A DNA stretch of 64,000 nt from Pseudarthrobacter enclensis (GTDB taxonomy: Bacteria > Actinomycetota > Actinomycetes > Actinomycetales > Micrococcaceae), in NCBI RefSeq assembly GCF_030811655.1, contig NZ_JAUSRE010000007.1, positions 62,001 through 126,000 of the forward strand, given 5' to 3'. Positions 1 to 8,394 of this stretch are shown here, in pieces. A program made the translations under genes and the position numbers. Each line of letters starts with the position of its first letter. Positions within the stretch are counted from its first letter, which is position 1. Under the pieces are notes generated by a model. That model was not told where the DNA came from and did not search any database. It saw only the letters and a list, made by a program, of their open reading frames with translations.

Positions 1-732
1 GCCGCCGCCGGAAAGGGTACCCATGATGGATGCGCCGCCGCCAACGTCGCTGCCGTCCCCGGTCACGACGCCCGCGGAGATCCGGCCCTCCACCATGGAG
101 GTACCCAGGGTCCCGGCGTTGAAGTTCACGAAGCCCTCGTGCATGACCGTGGTCCCGGCAGCCAGGTGGGCACCCAGGCGTACCCGGTCGGCGTCGGCGA
201 TCCTGACGCCGCTGGGAACCACGTAGTCGACCATCCGCGGGAACTTGTCGATGCCGTAGACCGTGACGGCGCCGCGGCGCCGCAGCTTGGCACGGGTCAG
301 TTCAAAGCCTTCGACGGCGGCGGGGCCGAAGTTGGTCCACACCACGTTGGGGAGCTTGCCGAAGATGCCGTCCAGGTTGATCGTGTTCGGACGGACCAGG
401 CGGTGCGATAGGAGGTGCAGCCGCAGGTAGGCGTCTGCCGTATCAGCGGGAGCCTCGTCGAGGTTGATCTGGACGAAGACCACTTTCTGCTCGGTGCCGC
501 GGTCCTCATCGGCGCCGTTCTCGGCGATGCGGGTCAGGGCGTCGTCAGCGTCTTCCACGGATCGAAGGTCTTCGGCTGCAACGCCAAGTGCCGGTGCGGG
601 GAACCAGACGTCCAGGACGGTGGCCTCGCCGCCGGCGGTGGCGACGGTGGCCACGCCAAAGCCATAGGCGGAGCGGTCATCGGCGTTGGGGGTCAGGGTT
701 TGGGGCACGGCGGAGGAAGCGGTCTCAGTCAT
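1..732 (-). CDS. dapD: 2,3,4,5-tetrahydropyridine-2,6-dicarboxylate N-succinyltransferase, 3' part missing
   Basis: Succinylates tetrahydrodipicolinate in the succinylase branch of lysine/diaminopimelate synthesis, in the cytosol. The frame stays open from an ATG at 730-732 to the window edge (244 codons), so the C-terminus is cut off. The visible part has the actinobacterial N-terminal domain ([12 protein letters not shown]) followed by left-handed beta-helix hexapeptide repeats ([42 protein letters not shown]). It diverges from dapE with 51 bp between the starts. A TAGACT box lies 7 nt before the ATG, which supports this start. The pairing with dapE matches Mycobacterium. Confidence 0.93.
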   Translation of the reverse strand, partial: MTETASSAVPQTLTPNADDRSAYGFGVATVATAGGEATVLDVWFPAPALGVAAEDLRSVEDADDALTRIAENGADEDRGTEQKVVFVQINLDEAPADTADAYLRLHLLSHRLVRPNTINLDGIFGKLPNVVWTNFGPAAVEGFELTRAKLRRRGAVTVYGIDKFPRMVDYVVPSGVRIADADRVRLGAHLAAGTTVMHEGFVNFNAGTLGTSMVEGRISAGVVTGDGSDVGGGASIMGTLSGGG

Positions 733-739
733 GTGCTCC

Positions 740-745
740 AGTCTA
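740..745 (-). promoter_or_regulatory. -10 box of dapD, leaderless-type
   Basis: TAGACT on the minus strand with a 7-nt spacer to the dapD ATG, so transcription would begin at or next to the start codon. No Shine-Dalgarno sequence is present. It mirrors the TAGACT of dapE. Confidence 0.5.
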
Positions 746-771
746 TCGAGGGCCAGGCGGGCGGTTCGAAC

Positions 772-777
772 TAGACT
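772..777 (+). promoter_or_regulatory. -10 box of dapE, leaderless-type
   Basis: TAGACT followed by 6 nt (ggcttc) and the GTG start of dapE. There is no room for a ribosome binding site, which supports leaderless transcription. Confidence 0.5.
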
Positions 778-783
778 GGCTTC

Positions 784-1920
784 GTGACTGCCGAAACCGC
801 CCCCGAATCTTTCGTGTCCACCCTTGACCTCCGCCAGGATGTATCGTTGCTGACCGCGGCGCTGATGGACATCAACAGTGTGTCGGGCAATGAGAGGCCT
901 TTGGCGGACGCAGTTGAAGCTGCCTTGCTCCAGATTCCGCAGCTGTCCGTGGTCCGAGACGGTGACGCCATCATTGCCCGGACTGAACTGGGCCGCAGTG
1001 AACGGGTCATCCTCGCCGGTCACCTGGACACGGTCCCGTTGCCGCTGACCGAAGGTGCCAAGGGCACCGTCCCCTCCACTTGGGAGTCTGGCGTTCCCGG
1101 GGAAGGCATTCTTTACGGCCGTGGCGCCACCGACATGAAAGGCGGCGTGGCAGTCCAGCTGGCACTGGCGGCAGGCCTGTTCGACGGCGGCAAGCAGCCT
1201 AAGCGGGACGTCACCTTCGTGTTCTATGACCATGAAGAAGTGGAAGCGGTCAAGAGCGGCCTTGGACGCCTGGTCCGCAACCACGGGGACCTGCTGGCGG
1301 GCGACTTCGCCATCCTGCTGGAGCCAACCGACGGTACGGTGGAGGGCGGCTGCAACGGCACCAGCCGGTTTGAGGCGCGCACGGTGGGGGAGGCCGCACA
1401 CTCGGCCCGCGCATGGATGGGCAGCAACGCCATCCACGCCGCAGCCCCCATCCTGGCCCGCCTGGCAGCCTACGAGCCCCGGACCATCAACGTTGACGGG
1501 CTGGACTACCGCGAAAGCCTGAACGCGGTGAAGATCAATGGCGGCACTGCCGGCAACGTCATTCCGGACCGCTGCGTGGTCGAGATCAACTACCGGTTCG
1601 CGCCGGACAAGACGCCGGACCAGGCCGAAGCCCACGTACGGGAACTGTTGGAAGGTTTCGACGTGGTCCGCACCGATGCCGCAGCAGGCGCCCGTCCGGG
1701 CCTGCAGCACCCGGCAGCCGCCTCATTCGTTGCCGCCGTGGGAGCCGAGCCCAAGCCCAAATACGGCTGGACCGACGTCGCACGTTTCAGCGAGCTGGGG
1801 ATCCCCGCGGTGAACTTCGGCCCGGGCGACGCCCTGCTGGCCCACAAGGACAACGAGCACGTCGACGCCGACGCCATCCGCACCTGCCTGCGCGCCCTGG
1901 AGGAGTGGCTCGCCGGCTAA
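784..1920 (+). CDS. dapE: Succinyl-diaminopimelate desuccinylase
   Basis: Zn-dependent M20 amidohydrolase that removes succinate from N-succinyl-LL-2,6-diaminopimelate, giving LL-DAP for peptidoglycan and lysine. It has 378 residues, the usual family length. The metal site is visible: GHLDTVP (His80, Asp82), ATDMKGG (Asp117), the acid pair in YDHEEVE, and a C-terminal His in LLAHKDNEH. The central dimerisation domain carries [12 protein letters not shown]. The GTG start is chosen because the TANNNT box lies 6 nt upstream. dapD, which acts two steps earlier, diverges from it. Confidence 0.93.
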   Translation: MTAETAPESFVSTLDLRQDVSLLTAALMDINSVSGNERPLADAVEAALLQIPQLSVVRDGDAIIARTELGRSERVILAGHLDTVPLPLTEGAKGTVPSTWESGVPGEGILYGRGATDMKGGVAVQLALAAGLFDGGKQPKRDVTFVFYDHEEVEAVKSGLGRLVRNHGDLLAGDFAILLEPTDGTVEGGCNGTSRFEARTVGEAAHSARAWMGSNAIHAAAPILARLAAYEPRTINVDGLDYRESLNAVKINGGTAGNVIPDRCVVEINYRFAPDKTPDQAEAHVRELLEGFDVVRTDAAAGARPGLQHPAAASFVAAVGAEPKPKYGWTDVARFSELGIPAVNFGPGDALLAHKDNEHVDADAIRTCLRALEEWLAG

Positions 1921-1964
1921 GCGGCGCTGCTGCCCAAGAGGCGCCCTGGCCGGGACACGAAACG

Positions 1965-2004
1965 CGCGAAGGGCCAGGAACCTGACGGTTCCGGGCCCTT
2001 CGCG
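1965..2004. terminator. Hairpin between convergent dapE and gluD
   Basis: Near-perfect inverted repeat: 1965-1982 pairs with 1987-2004 around a 4-nt loop, with one mismatch. It has no T-tract and sits between convergent stops, so it probably serves both strands. Confidence 0.7.
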
Positions 2005-2025
2005 TCGGCGGCGCTGCCGAAGTTG

Positions 2026-2877
2026 CTACACCTCGGCAGGAACAGCAGCCGCGGGTGTGACTGCCGCGCCGGGCTTGCGGGAAAGCCTGCGCTCCAGCCA
2101 TTTGGCGAAAGCCGCCAGGATCAGGCACATCCCCACATAGAGCACGGCGGCAACAATGGCTGCCGGGATAATCGGGGAACCGTACTGGATCTGGCTGCCG
2201 AAGTACTTCGCCTGGAAGAGGATCTCGTTGTAGGTCACGATGAATCCAAGGGCGGTGTCCTTCAATATGACCACCAGCTGGGAAATGATCACCGGAAGCA
2301 TGGACCGGACAGCCTGGGGCAGCAGGATGCTGGTCATGACCTTGCTCTTGGGCAGGCCAATCGCATACCCGGCCTCGCTTTGGCCCCGAGGCAGCGACTC
2401 GATGCCGGCCCGGAAGACCTCGGCGAGGACAGATCCGTTGTACAGCACCAGTCCTGCCACCACCGCGGTGAACGGCGTGATGCCCTGGACCCCGATGGTC
2501 GGCAGGCCATAGTAAAAGATCATCATCAGGATCAGCAGCGGAACGGCGCGGAACAACTCAGTGAAGCCGTAGCAGGGAGCGCTGATCCAGCGGCGGTCGG
2601 ACAACCGGCCAAATGCCAGGAGCACACCCAGGGCCAGGCTCAGGACTGCGGCGGTGGCGAAGGCGGACAGCGTGGCACCGACCGACTGGGCGATGGTCTG
2701 CTGCACCAGCGGGAAAGTGAACAACTGCCACTTCTTAGCGTCGAACTGGCCGCTTTGCGCGAAGCGCAGGATGACGAATCCGACGATCAGCAGGATCACG
2801 AGGGCGGTGACGACGCCAAGAATCCGGTACCGGGAGCGTGCCTTGGGGCCAGGGGCGTCAAAAAGGATTGAACTCAT
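2026..2877 (-). CDS. gluD: Glutamate/polar amino acid ABC transporter permease
   Basis: Second inner-membrane permease of a gluABCD-type importer. About six hydrophobic segments are visible, starting with VVTALVILLIVGFVIL near the N-terminus. The EAA coupling loop follows (AGIESLPRGQSEAGYAIGL). The ATG at 2875-2877 overlaps the gluC stop by 4 bp (ATGA) and has GGAAGG seven nt upstream, so it is preferred to the in-frame codon five residues earlier. The C-terminus ends in an alanine/valine-rich tail. Glutamate as substrate is inferred from the gene order shared with the Corynebacterium operon. Confidence 0.88.
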   Translation of the reverse strand: MSSILFDAPGPKARSRYRILGVVTALVILLIVGFVILRFAQSGQFDAKKWQLFTFPLVQQTIAQSVGATLSAFATAAVLSLALGVLLAFGRLSDRRWISAPCYGFTELFRAVPLLILMMIFYYGLPTIGVQGITPFTAVVAGLVLYNGSVLAEVFRAGIESLPRGQSEAGYAIGLPKSKVMTSILLPQAVRSMLPVIISQLVVILKDTALGFIVTYNEILFQAKYFGSQIQYGSPIIPAAIVAAVLYVGMCLILAAFAKWLERRLSRKPGAAVTPAAAVPAEV

Positions 2878-3521
2878 CGGGCAACCTTCCACTTCTGTTC
2901 AAGCTTTCGCTGCAGCGCGGAAAGGATGAAGACAAGGATGATGAACACCAGGGCGACCCACAGCAGCCCGGTCATTGCGGGTTCACCGCGCTCGGAGAGG
3001 TTTGCCCGGATGGCGCCGGCTTCAAAGACCGAGAAACCGGCGGCGACCGTGGTGTTCTTGAGCAGGGCGATGAACACGCTGAACATCGGCGGGATGACGG
3101 CGCGGAAAGCCTGCGGCAGGATCACGAGGGTGAGGGTTTGGGTGAAGGGCAGGCCGATGGCCCGGGCAGCCTCAGCCTGGCCTACAGGCACGGTGTTAAT
3201 GCCGGAGCGGACCGCTTCCGCCACGTAGGTGGCGGTGTAGAGGCTGAGGCCGATGATGGCTGCGGTGGTGAAGTCGATCGGCACCAGGCCCAGTTTCGGG
3301 TACCCGAGGGCGAAGAAGAAGAGAACCAGCGTCAGCGGGGTATTCCGCACCACGTTGACGTAGAGGGTCGCAGTGGCGCGCATGGCGGGAACGGGGGAGA
3401 CCCGAAGTGCGGCAACGATGGTACCGAGGACCAGGGCGAAGATCGCCGAGAAGAAGAAAAGTATGAGCGTGTTCCGGAAACCCGTAATGAAGAGATCCGA
3501 ATTGTTCAGCAGCGTATTCAC
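2874..3521 (-). CDS. gluC: Glutamate/polar amino acid ABC transporter permease
   Basis: First permease of the importer, 215 residues, of the His/Glu/Gln/Arg permease family. The N-terminal segment (NTLILFFFSAIFALVLG) begins the membrane core, and the EAA loop reads SGINTVPVGQAEAARAIGLP. The stop overlaps the gluD start (ATGA), which implies translational coupling, so the two permeases are probably made in equal amounts as a heterodimer. A 13-bp hairpin separates it from gluB upstream. Confidence 0.88.
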   Translation of the reverse strand: MNTLLNNSDLFITGFRNTLILFFFSAIFALVLGTIVAALRVSPVPAMRATATLYVNVVRNTPLTLVLFFFALGYPKLGLVPIDFTTAAIIGLSLYTATYVAEAVRSGINTVPVGQAEAARAIGLPFTQTLTLVILPQAFRAVIPPMFSVFIALLKNTTVAAGFSVFEAGAIRANLSERGEPAMTGLLWVALVFIILVFILSALQRKLEQKWKVAR

Positions 3522-3546
3522 AGAATCGTCGCTTTCGACAGTGGAA

Positions 3547-3574
3547 GAGGGGGCGGCTGCACAGCCGCCCCCTC
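3547..3574 (-). terminator. Intra-operon stem-loop after gluB
   Basis: Perfect 13-bp stem (3547-3559 with 3562-3574) with a 2-nt loop, about 10 nt past the gluB stop. It has no T-tract, so it is more likely an mRNA-stabilising or attenuating element than a full terminator. It would favour excess binding protein over permease. Confidence 0.55.
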
Positions 3575-3584
3575 GACTTTGGTT

Positions 3585-4487
3585 TTAGTAGTTCTCTACC
3601 TTGGGCTGTTCGACCTTGGTGCCCGACTGGCCCAGCGTCTGGTCGTAGATCTTCTGCCACACAGAGTTACCGTCGGTGAAAGTCTTGTTCATGAACTGAC
3701 GCAGCGCGGTATCGCCCTTCTTCAGGCCGACGCCGTACTTCTCAGTGGTGAACGGCTGGCCCACAACCTTCAGGCTGTCCGGTTCCTGGGCAGCGTAGCC
3801 GAGCAGGATGGCCTGGTCGGTAGTGACCGCGTCAACCTGGCCGCTCTTGAGCGCCTCGACGCACTGCGAGTAGGTATCAAATTCGGTGGTCTTGGTGTTC
3901 GGGAAGTTTGCCTTGATGTTCTGGATCGGGGTGGAACCCGTCGCTGAGCAAACGTTCTTGCCCGAGAGGTCCTTCTCGCTGTTGATGCTGGAGTTGTCCT
4001 TCTTCACCAGCAGGCCCTGGCCAGTGACGAAGTACGGTCCGGCGAAGTCGATCAGCTGCTTGCGCTTGTCCGTGATGGAGTAGGTGCCCACGTAGTAGTC
4101 GATGTCCCCGTTGGTGATGGCGGACTCGCGGTTGGCGGACGGAATGGGCTTGAACTCAATCTTGTCCTTGCTCATGCCCAGTGATGCTGCGATCCATTTG
4201 GCGATCTCAATGTCGAAGCCCGTGTATTCACCGGTGGCCGCGTCTTTGAAGCCAAGGCCCGGCTGGTCCTGCTTGACGCCGATGCGGACCTTGCCGCTGG
4301 ACTTGATGGCGTCGTAGGTGGGGCTGCCGGTGAGGGTCACGTTGTCAGCAACCTTGTAAGGGGCTTCATCCGTGCCGGAGGAAGCCGTGCCGCCGCCGCC
4401 GGAACCGCCACAGGCGCTGAGGGAAAGCGCCAGGGCCGCGGTTGCCGCGACAAGCAGCGGCTTCTTCCGGGTAAAGAATTTCTTCAT
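3585..4487 (-). CDS. gluB: Glutamate-binding lipoprotein of ABC transporter
   Basis: Extracytoplasmic solute-binding protein (family 3) that delivers amino acid to the GluCD permease. Its 300 residues begin with a lipoprotein signal: KKFFTRKKP, a hydrophobic stretch, then the lipobox LSAC with the modified Cys at residue 26, followed by a Gly/Ser linker. The mature domain has the family features VRIGVKQDQPGLGF, GFDIEIAKWIA and a late VDAVTTDQAILLGY. It lies 54 bp downstream of gluA, with a short hairpin in the gap. Confidence 0.92.
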   Translation of the reverse strand: MKKFFTRKKPLLVAATAALALSLSACGGSGGGGTASSGTDEAPYKVADNVTLTGSPTYDAIKSSGKVRIGVKQDQPGLGFKDAATGEYTGFDIEIAKWIAASLGMSKDKIEFKPIPSANRESAITNGDIDYYVGTYSITDKRKQLIDFAGPYFVTGQGLLVKKDNSSINSEKDLSGKNVCSATGSTPIQNIKANFPNTKTTEFDTYSQCVEALKSGQVDAVTTDQAILLGYAAQEPDSLKVVGQPFTTEKYGVGLKKGDTALRQFMNKTFTDGNSVWQKIYDQTLGQSGTKVEQPKVENY

Positions 4488-4504
4488 CAGATACCTTTCA
4501 TTGG

Positions 4505-4525
4505 TCGGCCGCGCGCGGCGGCCGA
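4505..4525 (-). other. gluA-gluB intergenic hairpin
   Basis: 8-bp stem (4505-4512 with 4518-4525) and 5-nt loop, all G/C-rich, just upstream of gluB. It may act as an RNA processing or stability element. No function is proven by sequence alone. Confidence 0.35.
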
Positions 4526-4541
4526 ATGGGGTGCAGTGTGC

Positions 4542-5297
4542 CTAGTGGGTGAGGAGCTTGGACAGGAAGTCCTTGGCACGGTCGCTCTTCGGGTTGGTGA
4601 AGAACTCCTCGGGCGTCTCGTCCTCGACAATCTGGCCGTCGGCCATGAAGACCACGCGGTCGGCCGCCTTGCGGGCGAAGCCCATCTCGTGGGTGACCAC
4701 GATCATGGTCATGCCTTCCTTGGCCAGCTGCACCATGACGTCCAGGACCTCGTTGATCATTTCGGGGTCGAGTGCGGAGGTTGGCTCGTCGAACAGCATG
4801 ACCTTTGGCTTCATTGCCAAGGCACGTGCAATAGCGACGCGCTGCTGCTGGCCGCCGGAGAGCTGGGCGGGAAGCTTGGGTGCCTGCTGGCCGACGCCGA
4901 CGCGCTCCAGCAGGGCCATGGCTTCCTTTTCAGCTTCCGCCTTCGACGCCCCCTTGACCTTGATGGGACCGAGCGTGACGTTTTCAAGGATGGTTTTGTG
5001 CGCGAACAGGTTGAAGGACTGGAAAACCATTCCGACGTCGGCGCGGAGCTTGGCCAGCTCCTTGCCTTCTTCCGGCAGGACCTTGCCGTCGATGGTGATG
5101 GTTCCACCCTCAATGGTCTCCAGGCGGTTGATTGCCCGGCAGAGGGTGGACTTACCGGAGCCCGAGGGTCCGATGACCACAACAACCTCGCCCTTGCGGA
5201 CCTGGAGGTTGATGTCCTTCAGAACGTGCAGCTGGCCGTAATGCTTGTTAACGGCGTTCAGGGAGACGAGAGCATCGCCGGGCACATGTGTAGTCAT
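4542..5297 (-). CDS. gluA: Glutamate ABC transporter ATP-binding protein
   Basis: ATPase that powers the GluBCD importer. Motifs in order are Walker [10 protein letters not shown] (residues 43-51), the Q-loop region [11 protein letters not shown], the signature LSGGQQQR, Walker [14 protein letters not shown] and the switch VVTHEMGF. The frame extends to a TTG at 5318, but the ATG at 5297 is preferred: TAGATT stands exactly 7 nt upstream and the protein then matches the usual family length (251 residues). It is the first gene of the gluABCD operon. Confidence 0.92.
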   Translation of the reverse strand: MTTHVPGDALVSLNAVNKHYGQLHVLKDINLQVRKGEVVVVIGPSGSGKSTLCRAINRLETIEGGTITIDGKVLPEEGKELAKLRADVGMVFQSFNLFAHKTILENVTLGPIKVKGASKAEAEKEAMALLERVGVGQQAPKLPAQLSGGQQQRVAIARALAMKPKVMLFDEPTSALDPEMINEVLDVMVQLAKEGMTMIVVTHEMGFARKAADRVVFMADGQIVEDETPEEFFTNPKSDRAKDFLSKLLTH

Positions 5298-5304
5298 AGA
5301 AAAG

Positions 5305-5310
5305 AATCTA
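5305..5310 (-). promoter_or_regulatory. -10 box of the gluABCD operon, leaderless-type
   Basis: TAGATT on the minus strand, 7 nt before the gluA ATG. No clear -35 element is seen. The divergent LOG-family gene has its own box 80 bp away. Confidence 0.5.
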
Positions 5311-5389
5311 GCGAACAACCGAGGGTTATGACGCCAATCACCCCCGGTTCCCCCTGATCGTGATTCAAGAGATACCTCACGTTGGAGGT

Positions 5390-5395
5390 TAGCCT
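5390..5395 (+). promoter_or_regulatory. -10 box of the LOG-family gene
   Basis: TAGCCT, then 6 nt (agggga), then ATG. The A/G-rich spacer could act weakly as a ribosome binding site, but the spacing fits a leaderless mRNA. Confidence 0.45.
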
Positions 5396-5401
5396 AGGGG
5401 A

Positions 5402-6184
5402 ATGAGTATCAACGCAGATCCGGCCAAGAATTCCCAGCCGCGCCGTAAAGGCCCTCTTGAGCTGCGGCGCAAGCAGGCGGCCGTGGAAATGTCGGACCAG
5501 CATCTGCTTGATACCAAGGGCGCCGGCCAATTCGTCCATACCGATCCATGGCGGGTCCTCCGGATCCAGAGCGAGTTCGTAGAGGGCTTCGGTGCGCTCG
5601 CGGACATTGGAAAGGCCGTCAGCGTCTTCGGATCTGCACGGACCAAGCCCGGCAGCACCTACTACGAAATGGGCGTCGAGGTGGGCCGCAAGCTGGCCGA
5701 GGCCGGGGTCGCGGTCATCACCGGCGGCGGCCCTGGTTCCATGGAGGCAGCCAACCGGGGGACCGTGGAAGGCAACGGTGTCTCGGTGGGACTTGGCATT
5801 GAGCTGCCGTTTGAACAGGGCCTGAACCAGTGGGTGGACCTGGGCATCAACTTCCGTTACTTCTTTGCCCGCAAGACCATGTTCGTCAAATACGCACAGG
5901 GCTTCATTGTGCTGCCTGGCGGCCTGGGCACCCTCGATGAGCTGTTCGAGGCCATGGTCCTGGTCCAGACCCGGAAGGTGACGTCCTTCCCCATCGTTCT
6001 CCTCGGCGTCGATTTCTGGGGTCCGATGATCGACTGGATCAGGGGCACCCTGGTGGCCGAGGGCATGGTCTCCGAGAAGGACCTGGACCTCATCCAGCTC
6101 GTGGACGATCCTGCGGAGGCGGTTGACCGTGTCCTGCACGTCGCCGTGACCCCGTCCCTGAACGGAGAGCAGAGGCCGGAGTAG
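5402..6184 (+). CDS. LOG-family (TIGR00730) Rossmann-fold protein
   Basis: Predicted nucleoside 5'-monophosphate phosphoribohydrolase of the cytokinin-activating LOG family. Its 260 residues include an extra N-terminal helical stretch of about 60 residues. The core reads VSVFGSART (nucleotide-binding strand), VITGGGPGSMEAANRG, and the catalytic signature LPGGLGTLDELFE. Homologues sit beside dapD/dapE in Mycobacterium (Rv1205 region), as here. Cytokinin-like product formation is known for some relatives, but the true substrate here cannot be read from the sequence. Confidence 0.88.
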   Translation: MSINADPAKNSQPRRKGPLELRRKQAAVEMSDQHLLDTKGAGQFVHTDPWRVLRIQSEFVEGFGALADIGKAVSVFGSARTKPGSTYYEMGVEVGRKLAEAGVAVITGGGPGSMEAANRGTVEGNGVSVGLGIELPFEQGLNQWVDLGINFRYFFARKTMFVKYAQGFIVLPGGLGTLDELFEAMVLVQTRKVTSFPIVLLGVDFWGPMIDWIRGTLVAEGMVSEKDLDLIQLVDDPAEAVDRVLHVAVTPSLNGEQRPE

Positions 6185-6227
6185 CCGTGCGCGGGAGTTC
6201 CCGCCAACGGTCTGGCACGATGGGACA

Positions 6228-6680
6228 GTGAGTTTCTTCCTCGTCTTCCTCGCCGTCGTGCTGGTTGCGGCGGTCCTTTGGGCCGGCCTGGGCCTTCGCC
6301 CGCGGAAAACCAATGCCGCCGGACTGCCCGCCCTCCTTGACGGCGGATTCGAAGAACCCCCGGCCAACCTCCCTCCCGTGCTGCTCCCCGAGCACGCGGT
6401 TCCGGCCGACATCACCCGCCTGCGCTTCTCACTGGGCCTGCGCGGCTACCGGATGGACCAAGTGGACCAGGTCCTTGATGAACTGCGGGACCAGTTGGCT
6501 GCACGGGATGCGGAACTGGCGGAGCTGCGGGGCCGGCTGGCTGCCATGGAGCAGCCCGCGGAGGAGGATTCCGACGGCGGACCCCCGGTTTCCGCAGGAA
6601 CGTCCCCGGAGGATCCGGGCCATGGAACCGGCGGCACAACCGCCCATGAGGTTGCCACTCCGGGGAAGGGCGGACTGTGA
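6228..6680 (+). CDS. DivIVA-domain membrane-associated protein
   Basis: 150 residues. One N-terminal membrane segment (FFLVFLAVVLVAAVLWAGLGL) precedes a linker and a short DivIVA-like unit, LRFSLGLRGYRMDQVDQVLD, that runs into a coiled coil (LRDQLAARDAELAELRGRL). The C-terminus is acidic and Gly/Pro-rich. DivIVA relatives mark curved membrane and poles in actinobacteria, so a role in envelope growth is inferred. The GTG start is used, and the stop overlaps the next gene by 4 bp (GTGA), which suggests co-translation. Confidence 0.75.
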   Translation: MSFFLVFLAVVLVAAVLWAGLGLRPRKTNAAGLPALLDGGFEEPPANLPPVLLPEHAVPADITRLRFSLGLRGYRMDQVDQVLDELRDQLAARDAELAELRGRLAAMEQPAEEDSDGGPPVSAGTSPEDPGHGTGGTTAHEVATPGKGGL

Positions 6681-7933
6681 GCACGGTGGCCCACCCCAAT
6701 ACCTCATCTGCCGTGGGCAGCGCAGTCCAGCGTGCGGCTACCGCTGTCCGCGCCTGGCCCTGGTGGCTCCAGGTCACCGCTTTGTATGCTGTTGCCCGGC
6801 TGGTCTCTGCCTGCATCTTCATGGCCGCAGCGCTCCACCAAGGTCCCAACCCGTGGTTTCCGCCGAAACCGGACTACTGGAACTTCATAGACATCTGGGA
6901 CGCCCGTTGGTACGGCCAGGTCATCGCCAGCGGCTATCCCTCCGTCCTCCCCACGGACGCGGCAGGCAATGTGCAGGAAAATACCTGGGCGTTCTACCCG
7001 CTCTTTCCTGCCCTGGCCGGTGGACTGAGCCGCCTCACGGGCTTGAGTCCGGCCGCCTCGCTCACGCTGATAGCCATGCTGGCCGGGTGGGGTTCCGCGC
7101 TGGCCGTATACCGGCTTTTCCGGCAAAAAGCCGCCCACGCCCCGGCGATGTGGGGCGTGGTGTTTTTTTCGGTCTTTCCGGTCTCCGCCGTTCTCCAGGT
7201 ACCTTATGCGGAACCGCTGTCCCTCATGCTGCTTGCATGGGCACTGCTGCTGGTGGTGCGCAGGCAATACCTGTGGGCCATACCTTCGGTGGTCCTGCTG
7301 GGCCTGTCCCGGCCGGTGGGCGTTCCTTTTGCCGCAACGGTCGGGTTCCTCCTGGTGTTCCGTGCCGTCGCGTACACCCGCAACGGGCGGCAGGACTCCC
7401 GCGGCGAAGCACCCCACTCGCTCCGTGACCTCGGTGCTCTGGCCGGCCTCACCGCAGCCGCAGGTGTATCCGCGCTCACCTGGCCCGCATTGGCCTGGGC
7501 AGCCACCGGCGACCCCCAGGCGTATACCAAGACCGAGACGGTCTGGCGTGGCCATGACCTGGTGCCCTTCAAGCCGTGGTTTGACACCGGCGTCGAGCTC
7601 TTCGGCCCCGTACTGGGCCTCCTCGCACCATTGGTGTTCACGGCACTGTTCGCCGTGATGCTTTTCCTTCCCCCTGTCAAACAGCTCGGAACCGAACTGA
7701 GGCTCTGGTGTGCCTGCTACATGGGTTACCTGCTGGCCTTCCTCCACCCGCAGACCAGCACTTTCAGGATGCTGCTGCCGCTGTTTCCGCTGGCCCTGGG
7801 TGCGGTGTTCCTGTCCCGCTCAAGGGCTTACCGCGGGACGGTGGTTGTCATGTTCGTGCTGCTTCAGATCGTCTGGATCGTGTGGCTGTGGGCGTGGGCG
7901 CCCCTGCCCAGTGGAGGCGATTATCCGCCGTAG
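6677..7933 (+). CDS. PIG-V/GT-C-like membrane glycosyltransferase
   Basis: Polytopic membrane protein of 418 residues with roughly nine hydrophobic segments. The first extracytoplasmic loop carries IDIWDARWYGQVIASGYP, the WD..WY pattern typical of PIG-V-like mannosyltransferases, followed by NTWAFYPLFPAL. These enzymes transfer a sugar from a polyprenyl-phosphate donor on the outer face, and sugar and acceptor are unknown here. It is translationally coupled to the DivIVA-like protein, suggesting an envelope role. The GTG start at 6677 overlaps the upstream stop. Confidence 0.75.
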   Translation: MSTVAHPNTSSAVGSAVQRAATAVRAWPWWLQVTALYAVARLVSACIFMAAALHQGPNPWFPPKPDYWNFIDIWDARWYGQVIASGYPSVLPTDAAGNVQENTWAFYPLFPALAGGLSRLTGLSPAASLTLIAMLAGWGSALAVYRLFRQKAAHAPAMWGVVFFSVFPVSAVLQVPYAEPLSLMLLAWALLLVVRRQYLWAIPSVVLLGLSRPVGVPFAATVGFLLVFRAVAYTRNGRQDSRGEAPHSLRDLGALAGLTAAAGVSALTWPALAWAATGDPQAYTKTETVWRGHDLVPFKPWFDTGVELFGPVLGLLAPLVFTALFAVMLFLPPVKQLGTELRLWCACYMGYLLAFLHPQTSTFRMLLPLFPLALGAVFLSRSRAYRGTVVVMFVLLQIVWIVWLWAWAPLPSGGDYPP

Positions 7934-8018
7934 CAAAATGGGGCTTCTGCGCAGGTCAGGGCCCGAATCGCAGTCGTGCAGAAATGTCCATCGATTAGCT
8001 ACGTGCGGGTAATTCCGG

Positions 8019-8024
8019 GATAAT
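8019..8024 (+). promoter_or_regulatory. Candidate -10 box for the DUF3117 gene
   Basis: GATAAT, with TTAGCT 18 bp upstream, about 145 nt before the DUF3117 start. It is the most A/T-rich and promoter-like stretch of the 234-bp gap, and it implies a long 5' leader. Confidence 0.35.
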
Positions 8025-8167
8025 GATAGGTAAGCAAGGACAAAAGCATTCAGAAAACGCGCAGCCTCGGCGGTGGAAGCACCACCCCGCCACAGCGGCC
8101 TGATCGACATGCGGACACAGCCCGCCCGGGCTGATCAGTCCTGGGACAAAATGGAGGGGAATTCCTC

Positions 8168-8335
8168 ATGGCGGCTATGAAACCACGCACCGGCGACGGC
8201 CCAATGGAAGTCACCAAGGAGGGCCGCAGCCTGATCATGCGCGTCCCGCTCGAAGGCGGCGGGCGCCTGGTGGTCGAACTGAACGCTGCCGAAGCAGCGA
8301 ACCTCAAGGAATGCCTGGTAGGCGTTACCGAATAA
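8168..8335 (+). CDS. DUF3117 mini-protein
   Basis: A 55-residue protein beginning MAAMKPRTGDGPMEVTKEGR and ending in LKECLVGVTE. This is the full length of the DUF3117 family, which is widespread in actinobacteria (Rv1211 in Mycobacterium tuberculosis). The fold is a small, mostly beta unit followed by a helix, and function is unknown. A GGAGGGG ribosome binding site precedes the ATG at good spacing. It stands alone between the glycosyltransferase and a strong terminator, in the same order as in mycobacteria. Confidence 0.9.
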   Translation: MAAMKPRTGDGPMEVTKEGRSLIMRVPLEGGGRLVVELNAAEAANLKECLVGVTE

Positions 8336-8342
8336 TCGTGCC

Positions 8343-8384
8343 GGACTGGGTCCGCGGCCTGCGGGCTGCGGACCCAGTCCTTTT
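8343..8384 (+). terminator. Rho-independent terminator after DUF3117
   Basis: 13-bp perfect stem (8343-8355 with 8368-8380), 12-nt loop, then TTTT. It is placed 7 nt past the DUF3117 stop, between convergent genes. Confidence 0.85.
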
Positions 8385-8394
8385 ACCGGGACAC

